Source of the DNA: Prochlorococcus sp. AG-418-G23
GTDB lineage: Bacteria; Cyanobacteriota; Cyanobacteriia; PCC-6307; Cyanobiaceae
Assembly: GCA_003214195.1 (NCBI GenBank)
Contig: QCLY01000007.1
Span: 1 to 47,815 of the forward strand
Direction: 5' to 3'
DNA length: 47,815 nucleotides
The position numbers and the translations under genes were made by a program. The notes beneath the pieces are model-generated. The model was not told where the DNA came from and ran no database searches. It worked only from the letters and a program-made list of their open reading frames with translations. How positions within the stretch are numbered: position 1 is the stretch's first letter; every line of letters begins with the position of its first letter. Below, piece after piece: positions 28,189 to 39,606 of the stretch.

Positions 28189-29415
28189 TTATGTAAACAA
28201 ATATTTTGATAAACCTAATATTAAAGAAAAAAGAATAAGTATGTAGGTTGGAACTATTTTAAAAAAAGATAATAGTGTGGAGATTAAAACTATAAAAATA
28301 GAGCTAGTTAAAAAGAATTTTGATGAAAAACTATCTTCAATTAAATTAAAGCCAGAGAAAATAACTGCTCCTGGAATTGTATTGATTATTCCTTCGATAA
28401 AGTAATTAATAGATTTAATTCTGTTTTTTATGAAGCCTTTTCCAAAAACAAAAATCAATAAAAAACTTGGTAAAAAAATTGCAAAAGTTGATATAAATGA
28501 ATACTTTAAAGCTTCATTTATTCCTCCGACCGAAAACCCAGCTTTGTATCCAATAAAACTAGTAGTCAATAAGACAGGACCAGGTGTTATCTGGCCAATC
28601 ATTATCCCATCTATAAATTCATTATTTGTTAACCATCCTTGTGAAACAACATAATCACTCATTAGAGGAATGATTACTAATCCCCCTCCAAAAATAAAAA
28701 GTCCCGATTTCAAGAAGAAAAAAAACAGATTAAGATAATCTATTAAAAACTTTGACTTTGTAGAGAGCTTTAAAAAATTATAAAACTTGGCAATATCTAT
28801 AAAGATTGAGCTACTAAAAAATGAGGTTGTTGAAAATATAGATAAAGGAACCAAGCTATAAAAAATATTTTTCCTTTTCTGTAAGAAAATATTTATCAAA
28901 CCTGCAATAGTAAGAATTGTTATGAGAGGAAAATGAATACTATTATATTTTGCAAATATAAGTAGAAATAAGATTGAGCTAGAGAATAATACTCGATCTA
29001 ACTTTAATCTTTTTTTTAAAAGAACTAATGAAAATGAAAAAATTATGCCTGCAATAATAGGAGGATTAAAATAAATTAAATCATTTAGAAATTTTGATCC
29101 AGAATAAATTTGCCAAAAAAAGCTAAGAACTAATACCGAGATGAATCCTGGGATAATGAAACATATACCGGATATCAATCCACCAAGATAACCATTGATT
29201 TTAAGACCTATATATATTGCTAATTGAGTGGATATTGGCCCTGGAAGCAACTGACATAAACCAATACCTTTTTCAAAAGATTGGGTTGAGATCAATTTTT
29301 TATTATTTATAAGTTCATCTTCGAATAAAGAAATATGAGCATATGGTCCTCCAAAACTGAAAATACCAATTTTTAGAAAAATTTTTGCAAGTTCAATTAA
29401 GGATATTTTTGCCAT
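28189..29415 (-). CDS. chrA: Chromate transporter ChrA family
   Basis: Duplicated [11 protein letters not shown] / [10 protein letters not shown] and QLLPGP / QITPGP motifs. Confidence 0.9.
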   Translation of the reverse strand: MAKISLIELAKIFLKIGIFSFGGPYAHISLFEDELINNKKLISTQSFEKGIGLCQLLPGPISTQLAIYIGLKINGYLGGLISGICFIIPGFISVLVLSFFWQIYSGSKFLNDLIYFNPPIIAGIIFSFSLVLLKKRLKLDRVLFSSSILFLLIFAKYNSIHFPLITILTIAGLINIFLQKRKNIFYSLVPLSIFSTTSFFSSSIFIDIAKFYNFLKLSTKSKFLIDYLNLFFFFLKSGLFIFGGGLVIIPLMSDYVVSQGWLTNNEFIDGIMIGQITPGPVLLTTSFIGYKAGFSVGGINEALKYSFISTFAIFLPSFLLIFVFGKGFIKNRIKSINYFIEGIINTIPGAVIFSGFNLIEDSFSSKFFLTSSIFIVLISTLLSFFKIVPTYILILFSLILGLSKYLFT

Positions 29416-29445
29416 TTTAATATTCTAATTTCTAAAAATTAGTTT

Positions 29446-30705
29446 TTATGTCGATGATAAGCTTTGTTTGATTGATGGTAATTTAAGACTTGAAATCCAA
29501 GATAATAATATTAGAAGTGATGAAAAATAAAGACAATATTGAAGACCAATACTCGGATTTCTCCCAATCATAAATAGTAAGCCAGATAGTAATGTTCCAA
29601 CTAGTCTTCCAGCAGCATTTGCCATGTAGTAGAAGCCAACATTTAAACTGACTTTTTCATTATCAGAGTAGGCCAAAATCATATAAGAATGTGTAGAGGA
29701 ATTCATTGCAAAGACAAATCCAAAAATAGTAAGTCCTAAAATTATTGCTATCGATGGAGAACTTTCTCTCCATAATGCGACTCCTATCAAAGATGGTATG
29801 ACCATTAATACGGCACTCCAAAATTGGATAGCTTTACGATCTGGACTTTCTTTCTGGCCCCACATCTTTCTAAGTGTTGGAGCCGAAGCCTGAACAATTC
29901 CATAACCTATTACCCAGGCCCCAAGAAATAATCCTATTTCCATGTAGTCCCAACCAAATGCCATATCTAGGAATACTGGAAGAGCTACAACAAACCAAAC
30001 ATCTCTTGCTCCAAAAAGAAAGAATCTTGCGGCTGAAAGAATATTTATTGCATTTGATTTTGAAAAAAGATCATTAAAAGCTGGTTTGGTTTTCATCTTG
30101 CCAATTTCTCCAGGCAAAATTATTGTCAATAAAAAGGCTAAGCAGAGTCCAAAACCCATAATTGCTACAGCATTATTGAATCCAAATAATTTATATAAAA
30201 GTCCACCAAAGAAAAAGCCAACTCCCTTAAGAGCATTTTTAGATCCAGTTAAAATAGCAACCCATTTAAAAAGTTGTTTTTGGCCAGTATCATTGCCATG
30301 ATTTGCCTCTGGAACTACTGTCTTAACAGCACTTTTAGCACTCATTTTATTTAAATCTTTTGCTATCCCACTAACTGCTTGAGCAACCATAACGTATGCG
30401 ACACTAAAAATTACTGGCCAATCTTCCTTAACTGGAATAAGCATAAAAAGAGCGATGATTTGCAGGATAGTTCCAATCCATAAAGTAAGCCTTAATCCAT
30501 ATCTTGCTCCTATCCAACCACCATAAAGATTAGTAATTATTCCAAAAAACTCATAAAAAAGGAAAAGTAAAGCAATTTGTAGAGTTGTGTAACCTAGCTC
30601 ATGAAAGTGACCAACAACTAATAATCTTAATGCGCCGTCAGTAAGCGTGAACGCCCAATAGTTTGCTGTTACTACACTATATTGTTGAATATTAGATAAC
30701 TTCAT
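29446..30705 (-). CDS. arsJ: Organoarsenical efflux MFS transporter ArsJ
   Basis: MFS protein immediately downstream of a GAPDH paralog and next to arsR. Confidence 0.88.
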   Translation of the reverse strand: MKLSNIQQYSVVTANYWAFTLTDGALRLLVVGHFHELGYTTLQIALLFLFYEFFGIITNLYGGWIGARYGLRLTLWIGTILQIIALFMLIPVKEDWPVIFSVAYVMVAQAVSGIAKDLNKMSAKSAVKTVVPEANHGNDTGQKQLFKWVAILTGSKNALKGVGFFFGGLLYKLFGFNNAVAIMGFGLCLAFLLTIILPGEIGKMKTKPAFNDLFSKSNAINILSAARFFLFGARDVWFVVALPVFLDMAFGWDYMEIGLFLGAWVIGYGIVQASAPTLRKMWGQKESPDRKAIQFWSAVLMVIPSLIGVALWRESSPSIAIILGLTIFGFVFAMNSSTHSYMILAYSDNEKVSLNVGFYYMANAAGRLVGTLLSGLLFMIGRNPSIGLQYCLYFSSLLILLSWISSLKLPSIKQSLSST

Positions 30706-30716
30706 AAAGACATAAA

Positions 30717-31742
30717 TTAAATCTCTTTTTTGATTACATATTCAGTAAGATCTGCAAGCCTGCAGCTGTAACCCCACTCGTTGTCATACCAAGCGTATAT
30801 CTTTAATAAATTTGAATTAACAACCATCGTTGATAAACTATCAACTATTGAACTTCTTGAGTCATTTACATAATCTGCAGAAACTAAAGGCCTTTCTTCG
30901 TAGCCAAGAATTCCTTTTAAATAAGTTTCTGAAGCTTCCTTTAGTGCCATATTTACTTGTTCAGTTGTCACTTCTTTATTTAATTCAAAAACTGCATCTG
31001 TTAAAGAACCATTAAGTAGAGGAACTCTTACTGCATGTCCATTTAATTTTCCTTTTAATTCTGGGAAGATCTCAGCGATAGCTTTAGCGGATCCAGTGGT
31101 AGTAGGTATTAAACTTTGCATACATCCTCTTGCTCTCCTCAAATCACTTTTATAAAAATCTACAGGAACTTGAGTGTTCGTGACATCGTGAATAGTTGTA
31201 ATAGCACCGTGTTTAATTGAAAAATTTTCATTAATTACCTTTACTATCGGAGCTAAACAATTTGTAGTGCAGGATGCTGCAGTAACTAATTTATGTTTGG
31301 AAGGGTCATAAAGACTTTGATTTATGCCATAAACAACATTAAGTGATTCAGCTTCTGCAACAATTCCTTTGACTGGACAAGCTACTATTACTCTTTTCAT
31401 CCCTAGAGAATCAAAATAGGGATTTAGTTTGTCTGGCTTTTTATTCTTTCCTGTACATTCCAAAATAATGTCTACAGAAGATTTTTGCCAAGGAACATCA
31501 AGGTAATTTTTAAAAGATGTGTAGGTTAATTTCTTTCCATCAATTATTATTTCTTCTTCTTTAACCTTTATATCCTTACCCCATCTGCCATGGACTGAAT
31601 CGAATTCGAGTAGATGGGCAGCGGCATTCGAATCTCCTGCTATCTCATTAATGTGAGTTATTTCTATATCAGCTCTATCCCATAACGCTCTGAAAACTAA
31701 TCTTCCAATTCTTCCAAAACCATTAATTCCAATTTTCATCAC
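30717..31742 (-). CDS. gap1: ArsJ-associated glyceraldehyde-3-phosphate dehydrogenase
   Basis: [15 protein letters not shown]; catalytic [10 protein letters not shown]; adjacent to arsJ. Confidence 0.94.
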   Translation of the reverse strand: MMKIGINGFGRIGRLVFRALWDRADIEITHINEIAGDSNAAAHLLEFDSVHGRWGKDIKVKEEEIIIDGKKLTYTSFKNYLDVPWQKSSVDIILECTGKNKKPDKLNPYFDSLGMKRVIVACPVKGIVAEAESLNVVYGINQSLYDPSKHKLVTAASCTTNCLAPIVKVINENFSIKHGAITTIHDVTNTQVPVDFYKSDLRRARGCMQSLIPTTTGSAKAIAEIFPELKGKLNGHAVRVPLLNGSLTDAVFELNKEVTTEQVNMALKEASETYLKGILGYEERPLVSADYVNDSRSSIVDSLSTMVVNSNLLKIYAWYDNEWGYSCRLADLTEYVIKKEI

Positions 31743-31764
31743 TTTGAAATCTCCTATTGTAATT

Positions 31765-31788
31765 ATACATCAAAATATTTTGATGTAT
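31765..31788. promoter_or_regulatory. Perfect 24-bp palindrome, probable ArsR operator
   Basis: ATACATCAAAATATTTTGATGTAT in the divergent gap1/arsR intergenic region. Confidence 0.8.
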
Positions 31789-31836
31789 CAAGACATTTTT
31801 ATTAATGAAAATCTTTTTTATTTAAGCTATATTTAA

Positions 31837-32178
31837 GTGAATTTAATTACTTTAAAATTGTTAAAAGAGAGTGGCAAAATAAAAAAAGAAAATATATCTA
31901 AGTTGATGGTTTCATTTTCTGATCCTTTTAGGCTAGAAATAATTGAACTAATGATTGATGGAGAAGTTTGTGTTTGCGATATTATGAAATTAACTAATTT
32001 ATCTCAATCAAGAATTTCATATCACATAAAAATATTGAAGGAAGCTGGTCTTATCTCAGACCGACAAGAAGGTAGATGGGTGTACTACAGCCTAAATAAA
32101 GAATCTCTCTTATTGATCAAGGAATGGATATTCTCTTTGATAGATAATTGCTCAAATAGAAAACGTTGCTGCGAATAA
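31837..32178 (+). CDS. arsR: ArsR-family arsenic-responsive repressor
   Basis: wHTH with EVCVCDI metal-binding motif and C-terminal RKRCCE; GTG start. Confidence 0.92.
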   Translation: MNLITLKLLKESGKIKKENISKLMVSFSDPFRLEIIELMIDGEVCVCDIMKLTNLSQSRISYHIKILKEAGLISDRQEGRWVYYSLNKESLLLIKEWIFSLIDNCSNRKRCCE

Positions 32179-32196
32179 ATTATATTTTAGATTTTA

Positions 32197-32403
32197 TTAA
32201 TTAACTTCTGATTCCCTGTCATAAGTCATTCCTGATTGTTCCATCCACTCAGCTTTAGTTTTGCAATTTTGTTTGTGATTAAAGATGTGAAGACCTTCAA
32301 TAATAATCATTATGGATAGAAGCAAAACAGGAATAAAATATATAGGGGAAGATATTACTTTTTTATATTTGATTTGAGCGATGAATTCCCTGTAATTAAA
32401 CAT
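32197..32403 (-). CDS. Hypothetical single-TM protein
   Basis: 68-aa ORF with TM segment. Confidence 0.55.
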   Translation of the reverse strand: MFNYREFIAQIKYKKVISSPIYFIPVLLLSIMIIIEGLHIFNHKQNCKTKAEWMEQSGMTYDRESEVN

Positions 32404-32581
32404 CCCCTCAGTTTCTATTCAGCTAATAATATTCACCTATGGTTAAGTAAAGTTAAAGAATAAATTTTTGAAGAAATTAAGTTTAAGGATGTTTACTTTT
32501 CATGACTTTCTTATACCTTTAACCCCTCTTAAAGTCTTTTACAACATTTAGTAGTAGATTTATAGTGATATTCTTTTTTTA

Positions 32582-33529
32582 ATGGAAGAGAAATTAACTC
32601 TTTTCAAGAATCGTAAAAGATTCGGTATCGAAAAAAATATTGATATTATCTTCAAGAATACTGCTCTAGTCTTGTCTAGTTTTGTAGCAATTATACTTTT
32701 AGGAATTATTTTAGTAGTCTTTTTTCAGTCATTCGAATCCTTTTCAAGGTATGGCTTGAAGTTTCTCGTAACCTCTGAATGGAATCCAGTAAAAGATGAA
32801 TACGGAGCTTTTACTGCAATATATGGCACATTGGTAACTTCATTTCTTTCGTTATTAATAACTATCCCTTTGGGAGTTGGTACTGCAATATTTATTACCG
32901 AAGACTTTGTGCCGAAAGTTTTTAGAGAAATAATAGGTTCATTTGTTGAATTATTAGCAGCTATTCCATCAGTTGTATTGGGACTTTGGGCAATATTTGT
33001 TATGGAACCTTTTTTTAGAGCCTTTTTTGTCTTTTTACATAATTTCTTTGGTTGGATACCTTTATTTAGTACAGAACCTACAGGTAGGAATTCCTTGTTA
33101 GCAATATTAATTTTAGTCGTAATGCTTTTGCCAATAGTGACGTCCATTGCAAGGGATTCGCTTAATCAGGTTCCAAAAAAGTTAAGAAATGCAGCCTATG
33201 GAATTGGAGCTAGTAGATGGAAAACAATATTTTCAGTAATCTTGCCAGCAGCATTATCAGGAATTATGGCAGGTGTTTTATTGGCTTTAGGAAGGGCAAT
33301 GGGAGAAACAATGGCTGTAACAATGATTATTGGCAATTCTAATGCATTTAGTTGGTCTCTTTTATCTCCTGGATATACCATTTCCTCAATGCTTGCAAAC
33401 CAGTTTGGTGAGGCTGATGGAAGTCAGGTTTCATCACTTTTCTATGCAGCTTTTGTACTGATGATTCTATCTTTAGTGGTTAATATCTTTGCACAATGGC
33501 TAGTTAAGAAATTTAGTCTCAAATATTAG
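32582..33529 (+). CDS. pstC: Phosphate ABC transporter permease PstC
   Basis: ABC permease motifs; order C-A-B. Confidence 0.95.
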   Translation: MEEKLTLFKNRKRFGIEKNIDIIFKNTALVLSSFVAIILLGIILVVFFQSFESFSRYGLKFLVTSEWNPVKDEYGAFTAIYGTLVTSFLSLLITIPLGVGTAIFITEDFVPKVFREIIGSFVELLAAIPSVVLGLWAIFVMEPFFRAFFVFLHNFFGWIPLFSTEPTGRNSLLAILILVVMLLPIVTSIARDSLNQVPKKLRNAAYGIGASRWKTIFSVILPAALSGIMAGVLLALGRAMGETMAVTMIIGNSNAFSWSLLSPGYTISSMLANQFGEADGSQVSSLFYAAFVLMILSLVVNIFAQWLVKKFSLKY

Positions 33530-33535
33530 ATAATT

Positions 33536-34429
33536 ATGAGTTCACTCTATTACCAGAAAAGATTATCAAGAAATATAGGAGATAAATTCTTTACTTCTTT
33601 ATCAGTAATCTGTGCATTGATAGCAATACTGCCTTTGATTTTTCTGGTGACTTATATCCTCATCAAAGGGGGATCTCAGATAAATCTTGATCTATTTTCT
33701 TTAGAACCAAATCCACCTGGAGATGATTTAGATGCAGGAGGTATTAATCCTGCATTGATCGGGACATTAATAATAACTACCATTGCTTCAATTATTGCGA
33801 TACCAGTAGGTGTTGGTGGGGGGATATATCTAGCGGAATATTCTAAAGGCGGTGCTTTTTCAAGATTTATCAGATTCGGGGTAAATGTTTTAGCAGGAGT
33901 CCCTTCAATTATTGCCGGTGTATTTATTTATGCCTTAATTGTCTCTACAAAAATTTTGTTTGGAAGCATGTATAGTGGCTTGGCGGGAGGTATGGCGCTT
34001 TCAATATTGATGTTGCCTACTGTGATTAAGACCACTGACGAGGGTTTAAAGTTAGTTCCTAACGAATTAAGATATGCCTCTCTAGGTGTTGGAGCAAGTA
34101 TGTATACAACCATATTGAAAGTTACGTTGCCCTCTGCCTTTAGGTCTATTGCTACTGGCGTTGTACTTGGAATCGCAAGAGCTGCAGGTGAAACAGCACC
34201 TTTGATATTTACGGCTTTATTCTCTTACTACTACATAACAGGCTTTGGAGACTTGTTTTATGAAATGGGTTCTTTAGCTGTTCTTATTTATAATTTTGCT
34301 CTTGAACCTTATGATGCACAGAATAAATTAGCTTGGGCAGCTTCCTTTATTCTTGTTTTGTCGATACTATCAGTAAATATATTTTCAAGGATATTAGCCG
34401 CTTTTACTGAGAAAACTAAGAGAGTATAA
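33536..34429 (+). CDS. pstA: Phosphate ABC transporter permease PstA
   Basis: GGIYLAEYSKGG...GVPSIIAGVF; GETAPLIFTAL. Confidence 0.95.
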   Translation: MSSLYYQKRLSRNIGDKFFTSLSVICALIAILPLIFLVTYILIKGGSQINLDLFSLEPNPPGDDLDAGGINPALIGTLIITTIASIIAIPVGVGGGIYLAEYSKGGAFSRFIRFGVNVLAGVPSIIAGVFIYALIVSTKILFGSMYSGLAGGMALSILMLPTVIKTTDEGLKLVPNELRYASLGVGASMYTTILKVTLPSAFRSIATGVVLGIARAAGETAPLIFTALFSYYYITGFGDLFYEMGSLAVLIYNFALEPYDAQNKLAWAASFILVLSILSVNIFSRILAAFTEKTKRV

Positions 34430-35239
34430 ATGATCAAAACTAATAAAAAAACACCAAAAAATATCATTTTATCTCTTGAGAATGTCTCTATTAGCTATGG
34501 AACTTTTGAAGCAGTAAGAAATGTTTTTTGTAATTTTAAAAAAGGAAATATAACCTCCCTTATTGGCCCTTCAGGTTGTGGTAAATCAACTGTTCTAAGA
34601 TCTTTAAACAGGATGAACGATTTAATTCCTAATTGTTCGTTAAAAGGCACTGTCCTCTTTGATGGAACTAATATTTACGATAAAAGAGTAGATCCAGTTG
34701 AAGTAAGAAGAAGAATAGGAATGGTCTTTCAACAACCTAATCCATTTCCTAAATCTATCTACGAAAATATTGCATTTGGGGCAAGAATTAATGGTTTTAC
34801 AGGTGATATGGATGAACTAGTTGAAAATTCCCTTAGAAAAGCTGCTTTATGGGACGAATGTAAGGATAAATTAAATGATAGCGGTTACTCTTTATCTGGT
34901 GGACAACAACAAAGGTTATGTATTGCTCGAACCATCGCAATTGAGCCTGAAATAATTCTCATGGATGAGCCATGCTCAGCATTAGATCCCATCTCTACAT
35001 TAAAAATAGAGGAGACAATGCATGAACTAAAGAAGAATTACACTATAATCATCGTTACTCATAATATGCAGCAGGCTCTTAGAGTTAGTGATATGACTGC
35101 ATTTTTTAATGCTATTGAATATGAAGATGGTGATGGAGGAAAAGTTGGATATCTCGCAGAATTTAATTCTACAAAGAAAATCTTTGACTCTCCAAAAGAA
35201 AAAACTACTCAAGAATACATATCAGGCAAATTTGGTTGA
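34430..35239 (+). CDS. pstB: Phosphate ABC transporter ATP-binding protein PstB
   Basis: [46 protein letters not shown]. Confidence 0.97.
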   Translation: MIKTNKKTPKNIILSLENVSISYGTFEAVRNVFCNFKKGNITSLIGPSGCGKSTVLRSLNRMNDLIPNCSLKGTVLFDGTNIYDKRVDPVEVRRRIGMVFQQPNPFPKSIYENIAFGARINGFTGDMDELVENSLRKAALWDECKDKLNDSGYSLSGGQQQRLCIARTIAIEPEIILMDEPCSALDPISTLKIEETMHELKKNYTIIIVTHNMQQALRVSDMTAFFNAIEYEDGDGGKVGYLAEFNSTKKIFDSPKEKTTQEYISGKFG

Positions 35240-35340
35240 TATTAATTATTTATTTTTAAGAGGAAAATTTTTATAAAAAAGGTAGGGGTAGACAAACAGT
35301 ATAAATACCTATATAGTTATCTCTAACTAATAAGTTATCT

Positions 35341-35430
35341 TTGAAAAACTATCCCTTTCTTCCATTCTTAATTTTTGCAGGGGCTCTTATAACAACTGCC
35401 ACAATAGGCTTACCTGTATTTACTTCATAA
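35341..35430 (+). CDS. 29-aa TM peptide with TTG start (MKNYPFLPFLIFAGALITTATIGLPVFTS)
   Basis: Read directly; weak evidence. Confidence 0.35.
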   Translation: MKNYPFLPFLIFAGALITTATIGLPVFTS

Positions 35431-35621
35431 TTTAAAAGTATTCACACTTAATTTAATGATTTTAGTAATATACAACGAATTAATTGGAAGTCCTAATAAA
35501 ACCTCATTAATAAGAATTTTATTTGACTTTATTAGAAAAGGAGAGAACATGAATCTGTGTGGGAGTAAAAAATCCTCATTAAAACCATTTCATAAGATGG
35601 TGCATTTCTAATTTATTTATT

Positions 35622-35768
35622 ATGAATAAAACTAAAGAACAATTAGAAAAATTAAGAGAAGTAGCAGAAGCATCTCTAACAAAAACAGATGAGCTTCAGA
35701 AAGTTCTCGCTCAAATAGAAGCTTTGATGTCTAGAGAAGAATCACAAACTTTATCTAAGAAGAAATAA
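35622..35768 (+). CDS. 48-aa charged small protein (MNKTKEQLEKLREVAEASLTKTDELQKVLAQIEALMSREESQTLSKKK)
   Basis: Read directly; protein-like. Confidence 0.55.
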   Translation: MNKTKEQLEKLREVAEASLTKTDELQKVLAQIEALMSREESQTLSKKK

Positions 35769-35951
35769 ATATTAGAAAAAAAATATTTTATTTTTTGTAA
35801 ATTTAATTACATCCTTCGGACTTTTTTGTAGTTATTAATTAAATATGCAGAACCCGTTCCAAAGTTTTCTGTTAGGTCTCGAGGTCTCACCTTCTTTAAG
35901 TAAAAGACCTCTTATAATTCTTTGAGTTTTGTTTTATTATTTTTTAAAAAT

Positions 35952-36254
35952 CTAGTTAATTATTTTATATATTTCTTTCTTGCAGATATTAACGTCGAAT
36001 GATTCGGTGCTAACGATCTCTAATCCTGTTTTTTCTGTAACTTGAACGGTAGCATTGCATTCGTCTTGTTTAAGAGCCAAATAACTCGGTTTTTTATTGT
36101 TTACATCTACTTGGATATTTTTTGATTCAGTCTCTTCTTTATATTGCTCCATTACAAGTTTAAGTGCCTCTATCTCCACAGAAAAGTTCTCATTAGCATG
36201 CATCATTGGAATAAAAAGTAATGAATAAAAGATAAATGTCATTAATTTTTTCAT
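35952..36254 (-). CDS. Hypothetical secreted/periplasmic protein
   Basis: Signal peptide MKKLMTFIFYSLLFIPMMHA; two conserved-looking Cys. Confidence 0.6.
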   Translation of the reverse strand: MKKLMTFIFYSLLFIPMMHANENFSVEIEALKLVMEQYKEETESKNIQVDVNNKKPSYLALKQDECNATVQVTEKTGLEIVSTESFDVNICKKEIYKIIN

Positions 36255-36463
36255 GTCTACAAAAGAGTCTATTTTTTTTATAACGTGAATCCTTTGTTTT
36301 CGAAAGGGGCAGAAATTAATTTATTTTCCACTGTTTTACCTCTCAAATAAGTAACAATACCTACAAGATTAATTGATTGTGTGATTAATTGAGAGTATTC
36401 AGTATAAATTGACAAACATTATTCAAAAATTTGATATTTTTTGAAAAATAAATTCTAAACATT

Positions 36464-37108
36464 CTATATTTCTAAAATTTCTTTTTCAGATATAATTGCC
36501 CATTTTTTAAATGATTTTTTGCAAGGGTATCCACCTGTTAAATCTCCAAATGCAGGTAAATATAAGATATTTTTTTTCATATCCATCGCAAAACAGCGAA
36601 AAGATAATTTGTCTCCATTGTTTTTTAAATATAGTTTTGGATGATAATGTCCACAAATATTTAAAATCTTATTGTCTTTTAAATTAAGAGGTTCATGGCT
36701 AAAAGTAATATTTTTATATTTTTTAATACCAAAGATCTCTATATTTCTTATATTGCAATCTACATCATGATTTCCTAAAACAAGTTCAACATCAGTTTTT
36801 AGTAGTTTAGGAAGATTTTCAACTTTTTTTTTAAGAGTTTTACCTATTGAATATTTACTGTGAAATAAATCTCCTAAAATTACTAACTTTTCAGGATTAT
36901 ATTTTTTAACTATATTTTTTATTCTTTTAAAATTATCTTCATCTGAATTATTAGTAAGAGGTATACCATTTTGTTGAAAATACTCTGCTTTCCCAAGATG
37001 AATATCGCATATTAACAATTCTTTTTTTTTCGGTAGAAATAAAGCTCTTGATGGAAGCATCTCTAATAATGTATCTTCCCAATAAAATTTAAAAGAACTT
37101 ATTTTCAT
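36464..37108 (-). CDS. pdeM: Ligase-associated DNA damage response endonuclease PdeM
   Basis: Metallophosphoesterase ICDIHLGKAEYFQ, LGDLFHS, LGNHD, GHYHP; next to helicase/ligase/exonuclease. Confidence 0.88.
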   Translation of the reverse strand: MKISSFKFYWEDTLLEMLPSRALFLPKKKELLICDIHLGKAEYFQQNGIPLTNNSDEDNFKRIKNIVKKYNPEKLVILGDLFHSKYSIGKTLKKKVENLPKLLKTDVELVLGNHDVDCNIRNIEIFGIKKYKNITFSHEPLNLKDNKILNICGHYHPKLYLKNNGDKLSFRCFAMDMKKNILYLPAFGDLTGGYPCKKSFKKWAIISEKEILEI

Positions 37109-39606
37109 TAATCACTATATTTTTTAATAAGTTTTTCTACTCTTTTCTCTATTGGTTCATTGCTTAAAGTATTTTTAAGTCTCTCTACTAATAAAGGAAA
37201 AGCAAAAGGAGTTGGAGTTTTTATCTCGTTTAGAAGCATTTTTAAATTTTTTAATCTTTCTAATGAGCTAGATATTCTTTTATTTTCTAATTGATATTCT
37301 TTTACTTCTCGGTGCGATTGTTTTATCAAAAGATGGCCTTCTTCATATTTAGTAAAGACATCGTAGAAAAGACTTGAACTTATTTGTAGCTGAGAAGAAG
37401 TTTTTGTTTTAGTTGGATTATTTTGATTTAATAGTCCACTTATTTGGGCAATATTTTTAAATCTTCGCCTTGTTAATTCTGAAAAATTAATTGCATTTTC
37501 AAGATCTTCTTCTAAGTTTTTGTTATCCAAAAAGAAATCAGCTTCTTTTTTTATTATGGAAAAATCATAATCTTCAGAGGTGGCTAAGCTGAATCCAAAA
37601 TCATTAGCAGTAATACTAAATGTAGATTGTCTTAATTTTGCAAATCTTAAAGCCCATAGAAATGCGATTCCTTCATTTACAAATTTGCCGTCAAGTGTAA
37701 AAACAAAAAGATTTGATAAATCCTTGGTTTTATATATTTCTATAAGGAATTCATCTTTCTTTGGAATATTTGAAAGAACCTTTTGTTTCTTCAATATTGG
37801 GCGTAATGAATTAAGTTCAGGATTTATATAATTATAATTTTCTAATTCATTGCATATATCTATTTCTTTTCTCAAACTTTCACAAAGTAGATCAGAAATT
37901 GCCATTTGACCTCCAACCCATGCAGGAATTAGAGAACTCTTCTTTTTCGATTTTTTAACATACAAAATCATATCTCTGATTCTTACAAATTGAAGCATTT
38001 TACCGGCAAAGTAAAAGGAATCTCCAGGGTTTAATTTTGATGCAAAATTCTCTTCTAAATTACCTAAGGATTTACCTTTCATATATTTAACAGTCACAAA
38101 TTTATCACTTGTAATTGTCCCAATATTGAACTTATGCATTCTTATTAAAGATTTGTCTTTTACAAAATATTTAAAATTTTCATTGTAATTTTGTGATTCT
38201 TCTTTAACTATCTTTTTATATTTTGGGTATGCCTTGAGACATTTTCCTCCATACTCTAAGAAGTCAAGACACCAATTCCAATCTTGATCTTTTAAGTTTC
38301 TATAACTCCAGCAATTTTTAATTCTTTCTTTTTCAATTTTCGGATCGAAGCCATTTCCGCATGCCAAACTTAATAGATGTTGAAGAAGTACATCATAAGA
38401 TAATTCAGGAAGCCTAATTTCTTCAGATATACCACTTTTTATTATTCTTCTCATTGCACTAATCTCAAGTAACTCCAAAGAATTAGTAGGCATGAAAATT
38501 ATCTTTGATTTTCCTCCTGGTCTATGAGCACTTCGTCCTGCTCTTTGTATAAGTCTAGCTAAATTCTTTGCACTACCAATTTGAACTATTTGATCTACAG
38601 GTTGGAAGTCAACGCCTAAATCTAATGAGCTAGTGCATACTACCCATTTAATTAATCCGTCTTTAACCCCTTCTTCAACTCTTTTTCTATCTTCTTTATC
38701 AATGGAGCCGTGATGTAGTGCGATTTTATCTTCCATTTCTGGGAGGAAAAATTTAAGACATTGATACCATCTTTCAGATTGATTCCTTGTATTAGTAAAT
38801 AATAAGGTACTTTTATTTTTATCAAGGATTTTTAAAAGTGAAGTATGACTTCTAATTCCTAGATGCCCACTCCATGGGAAGGTCGTTTCCTCCTCCGGTA
38901 AAACACTAATAATTTCGATCTCTTTTTGTATATTTGTACTTATTATTTTGGGCTTAATATCTTCCATGCCAACTATTGCCCTTGCTGCTTCTTCAATATT
39001 TCCTATAGTTGCAGACATTGCCCAAATTTGTAAATTTTTTTTATTACCTCTTAGCCAACTTAAGGATAATTCGCACTGGTTACCTCTTTTACTACCCATT
39101 AATTCATGCCATTCATCAATAATTATTGATGACAAATCCTTAAACAGATTATTAGATTCTTTATTAGAGAGTAAAAGAGATAAAGACTCTGGAGTGGTGA
39201 TAAGAATATTAGGTGGTTTAGCTAATTGCTTTTTCTTTTCATATGAGGAGGTATCCCCACTCCTGATTTCAACAGTGATTTCTTTATTAAAATGTAAAGC
39301 TGCTAATTGTATTGAATTTTTTAGATCTCTACTTAATGCTTTTAAAGGAGTTATTAATAATATATTCACACTTTTATTGTTTTTGGGATCTTCTATTTGT
39401 GATAAAGGTCCCATTAATGCAGCATAAGTTTTGCCGCATCCAGTAGGGACTTGTATTATTCCATTTTCCCCTTTTAAAAATGCTTGCCATGATTCGATCT
39501 GGTAATGTAATGGCTCCCATCCATTTTTGAAGAAAAACTTTTTAATTTTAGAAATTGAATTATTTTGGTTACTATTTTGCATAATATTTTTCATGATATT
39601 TTTCAT
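37108..39606 (-). CDS. Ligase-associated DNA damage response DEXH helicase (Lhr-like)
   Basis: GIIQVPTGCGKTYAA, IIDEWHEL, SATIGN, LGVDFQPVDQIVQIGSAKNLARLIQRAGRSAHRPG. Confidence 0.92.
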   Translation of the reverse strand: MKNIMKNIMQNSNQNNSISKIKKFFFKNGWEPLHYQIESWQAFLKGENGIIQVPTGCGKTYAALMGPLSQIEDPKNNKSVNILLITPLKALSRDLKNSIQLAALHFNKEITVEIRSGDTSSYEKKKQLAKPPNILITTPESLSLLLSNKESNNLFKDLSSIIIDEWHELMGSKRGNQCELSLSWLRGNKKNLQIWAMSATIGNIEEAARAIVGMEDIKPKIISTNIQKEIEIISVLPEEETTFPWSGHLGIRSHTSLLKILDKNKSTLLFTNTRNQSERWYQCLKFFLPEMEDKIALHHGSIDKEDRKRVEEGVKDGLIKWVVCTSSLDLGVDFQPVDQIVQIGSAKNLARLIQRAGRSAHRPGGKSKIIFMPTNSLELLEISAMRRIIKSGISEEIRLPELSYDVLLQHLLSLACGNGFDPKIEKERIKNCWSYRNLKDQDWNWCLDFLEYGGKCLKAYPKYKKIVKEESQNYNENFKYFVKDKSLIRMHKFNIGTITSDKFVTVKYMKGKSLGNLEENFASKLNPGDSFYFAGKMLQFVRIRDMILYVKKSKKKSSLIPAWVGGQMAISDLLCESLRKEIDICNELENYNYINPELNSLRPILKKQKVLSNIPKKDEFLIEIYKTKDLSNLFVFTLDGKFVNEGIAFLWALRFAKLRQSTFSITANDFGFSLATSEDYDFSIIKKEADFFLDNKNLEEDLENAINFSELTRRRFKNIAQISGLLNQNNPTKTKTSSQLQISSSLFYDVFTKYEEGHLLIKQSHREVKEYQLENKRISSSLERLKNLKMLLNEIKTPTPFAFPLLVERLKNTLSNEPIEKRVEKLIKKYSD

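Noticed and set aside
38948-39427. 159-aa plus-strand ORF inside the helicase gene
   Set aside because: Antisense shadow of a confident DEXH helicase.
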